Source of the DNA: Salvator merianae
Lineage: Eukaryota; Chordata; Lepidosauria; Squamata; Teiidae
Direction of reading: 5' to 3'
NCBI GenBank assembly: GCA_003586115.2
Contig: QVOM02000112.1
Location: forward strand, 105,006,941-105,070,940
DNA: 64,000 nucleotides
Below the pieces are notes generated by a model. It was not told where the DNA came from and did not search any database. It was given only the letters and a program-made list of their open reading frames with translations. The stretch's first letter is position 1, and each line of letters begins with the position of its first letter. This document shows positions 61,832 through 64,000 of this stretch, in pieces. The position numbers were made by a program, and so were the translations under genes.

Positions 61832-62742
61832 GAGAGTGTTCAGACTAGCGATTTTTAAAACCGCCTGAATAAAAGGAGTGAATAATTCCTGGGCGCACGG
61901 AAAAAAGCCTTCAAAACAGTTACCCATATTACTCATTGAGCTGATTCCGCACTCACCCATAGTACAGCCTCTTCGCTTCAACAGACAAGGTACCAAAGCC
62001 TGCAAAGGGTGCTGCTTACTGACTGGCCACTGGGTATGAAATCCCCACCTCTCTGCTGAAGTAGTTTCCAACTCCTTAGCTCCTTAACTGCCAGGTTGTT
62101 TTGTCTGCAAAAGAAACGTTCTGAAAAACACAAGTCTCTCTCTCTCCCTGCTATTATATGAAGTCTAGTGTGCTTTTTAAGTACAAAAGGCAGGATAGGA
62201 GGTTTTTTTTAGTTGCACTTTCAGCTTGCTTTGATATTCAAAAGTTCCTGGTGCTGGCAAAAGCTCACTGGTGCCCCTCCCTCCCTGTCCGATTGTCCTG
62301 TGCCTTCAAGCAAGGCTGTGAAACAGAATTGTTCTACTCAATTCTGTCTCTCACTGCTCCTTGATATTATATGAAGTCTAGTATGCTTTTTAAGTACAGA
62401 AGGCAGGATAGGAGCTGTTTTTTTTAGTTGCACTTTCAGCTTCCTTTGATCTGTTTAATCGAGTGCAAAAGTTCCTGGTGCTGGCAAGAGTTCACTGGTG
62501 CCCCTCCCTCCCTGTCCGATTATCTCATGGGTTCCTGCAAGGCTCTGATTGGTGGAGGCACTCCCCGCTCAGCTCTAAGGCGACCCAAGAGCTCTTTTCT
62601 TCCGGCTGGTGAAGGGGTGAATATTTACAGGGCTTGGAGGCGCTTGGAGGTGGGATAAGGTGAATTTTCTTATTTCCTGTGTGCCCCCCTCCCAGGTCAA
62701 ATTCACCCAGAAGGTGCCTGAAATACCTAGTCTGAACACACC
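61832..62742. mobile_element. F2-like DNA transposon, about 911 bp
   Basis: Left end GAGAGTGTTCAGACTAG and inverted right end GGTGTGTTCAGACTAGG match F2 termini (GTGTTCAGAC). Flanks are TTA and TTG. It contains a 213-bp tandem duplication. No transposase frame is visible. Confidence 0.55.
62152..62520 (+). repeat. 213-bp tandem duplication (about 1.7 copies)
   Basis: 62152-62364 is repeated from 62365 onward: both begin TATTATATGAAGTCTAGT and share AAGGCAGGATAGGAG, TTCCTGGTGCTGGCAA and CCTCCCTCCCTGTCCGATT. The second copy diverges after about 62520. The arms differ by point changes and small indels. Confidence 0.9.
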
Positions 62743-63584
62743 TTGAGTTTTTGAAATGACTAGAATTTGAAGTAGTATCTTAACCCTGAGTAGATTGTAT
62801 GATCTATGGCATTTTGTATGGAGAAGAATTTTCCTAAGTCTGAAAGGCTGGTGCTGTCAGGAATTAATAGTGTATAACTAATGGGACTAGGTTAATAGAT
62901 TTAGTAAACAACAAATCTGTATCTTTTGGCCTTTAAAGGAATTGGTTAATTTCAAATCTGTTTTTTGATATTGACAGCTTTTTGGGAGTGTCTTGTCAGT
63001 AATATTTTTTCAGTGTTTGGTGCAGACATCACATATATTAAATAAAATTTAATGAAAATATTTTGAAAAGACTATGGACCCAGTAAATAAACAAGGCATA
63101 ATTTTTCCCCATCTCCTTTCTAATTTATTTGTTTATTTAGCTATGTCTTTTATACAAAATACTCTTCAGTTAGGTCTCCTGAACCAGTAACTCCAGAACA
63201 TAACCATCAAGCATGACCAGTGTATGAGTACAGGGGAAAGAGCTAATCAGTGATTTTTTTAGTAGTCTTTGAAGTTAGAAACCTTCAATAAATGGGGCTT
63301 GTAGGCATTACATGTCACTACCATTTGCTGTGGTTAGCTGACTTGACTTTCTGACTTGGTTTCAAACACTACAGCCCCTCATCCTGCACCCAGGCACACA
63401 TCACTACTGATAACCATTTATGTTGACTGGATTCTAGTTGTTTGTTTCTGCAGCAGCATCATTTTTAAAATACATTCAGAGTTGAGCGAACTGTGTGTTT
63501 TTCACCAATAGATTCAAGTTTATTGGGAGAACAAAGCTGATTTCTTTATATAGCTTTGCCAAGTTTTTTCCCCTGCTGTTGTAG

Positions 63585-63650
63585 TTATTTTGTGCCATTG
63601 AGTCTGGTTCAATTCCTTACTGTGGAATACAATATAGTGAGATGCTTCCC
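63585..63650 (+). repeat. SINE/BovB-like tail fragment
   Basis: GTTATTTTGTGCCATTGAGT then CTGGTTCAATTCCTTACTGT resembles the conserved tail of squamate SINEs sharing a BovB 3' end (GTGCC…AAGTC…). It is short and degraded. Confidence 0.45.
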
Positions 63651-64000
63651 ATCCCATTCTTGTTTTTCTTTCAGCAAAAGGGCTTCCTACCTAGGTGTGT
63701 TTCCACGCGTCGTAAAATAAATGTTAATTTCAGGTTCTTTCCCACATGTTTCCAACAAAATTCACAGTTGTCCTGGGTTTTAGGCAGGATAATATATGCT
63801 GCCAAAACAGTGGTTTGGGGTATTTGGAAAACATATTTTTCTGGCAGCCCGCGCTGTGCACTGTCATCTGCATATTTTCCATGTCTTCTGAGGAGATGGG
63901 CAGGATGCCTTTCCCTCTGTTGGAGTTCTGACTGGTCACTACCAGCACTTTAAAACATTACTATTAAAGGAGTTCATTATCTGGGTACTCAAGTTCTCGA

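Larger units (their letters stand above)
48687..64000 (+). other. ATP8A2 intron after window exon 13, continues past the window
   Basis: More than 15.3 kb without a detectable exon. It holds a GC-rich fold-back (49590-49799), F1 copies (49980-50387, 54242-54488, 58288-58701, about 59951-60455), antisense CR1 pieces (50560-50800, 53240-54680), LINE tails, F5 (57206-57549), an F2-like element (61832-62742) and a SINE tail (63585-63650). Stretches 48690-49580, 50830-51570, 55870-57200 and 62750-63580 show nothing recognisable. Confidence 0.7.

Overview
This window is vertebrate nuclear DNA, most likely from a squamate reptile. It is AT-rich intronic sequence with short, well-spaced exons. The interspersed repeats are CR1 and L2 LINEs, a 5S-rRNA-derived SINE fragment and many short non-autonomous DNA transposons, a mix typical of lizards and relatives. 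I see no bacterial gene, CRISPR array, operon or virus-like gene.

There is one host gene, on the + strand. Thirteen consecutive internal exons (1874 to 48686) encode 380 uninterrupted codons of a P4-ATPase phospholipid flippase. Sequence landmarks identify it as ATP8A2 rather than ATP8A1. The exons run from membrane segment M4 with its PISL motif, through the phosphorylation loop (DKTGTLT) and the nucleotide-binding domain, into the second half of the P domain (TGDK). The 5' part (A domain, M1-M3) and the 3' part (rest of the P domain, GDGANDV, M5-M10, C-terminus) lie outside. All splice phases agree, every intron is GT-AG, and no frame break was found, so the gene looks functional.

Layout: 1-1873 upstream intron with an antisense L2 fragment. 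1874-18445 holds eight exons with modest introns; the 5 kb intron at 10036-14998 carries a CR1 copy with an intact 392-codon reverse-transcriptase ORF. 18446-29113 is a 10.7 kb intron. 29114-48686 holds five more exons. 48687-64000 is the start of an intron longer than 15 kb.

The accessory content is the transposon load. I define recurring families from the window itself. F1 has termini like GGGCCTTTTTGCACTTG and 3-bp target duplications. F2 has termini like GGCTGTGTTCAGACA and also 3-bp duplications. F3 has termini like GGCTATGTCTGGATTGCC. F5 has termini like AGGGATGTGCACAAA. The most striking single objects are an 898-bp hAT-type insertion (2205-3102) with a perfect 8-bp target duplication, filled by a GC-rich 33-bp minisatellite; a 210-bp GC-rich fold-back element (49590-49799) with a 5-bp duplication; and a CR1 3' end split by a 999-bp insertion (38646-39644). 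No new multi-gene system is visible.
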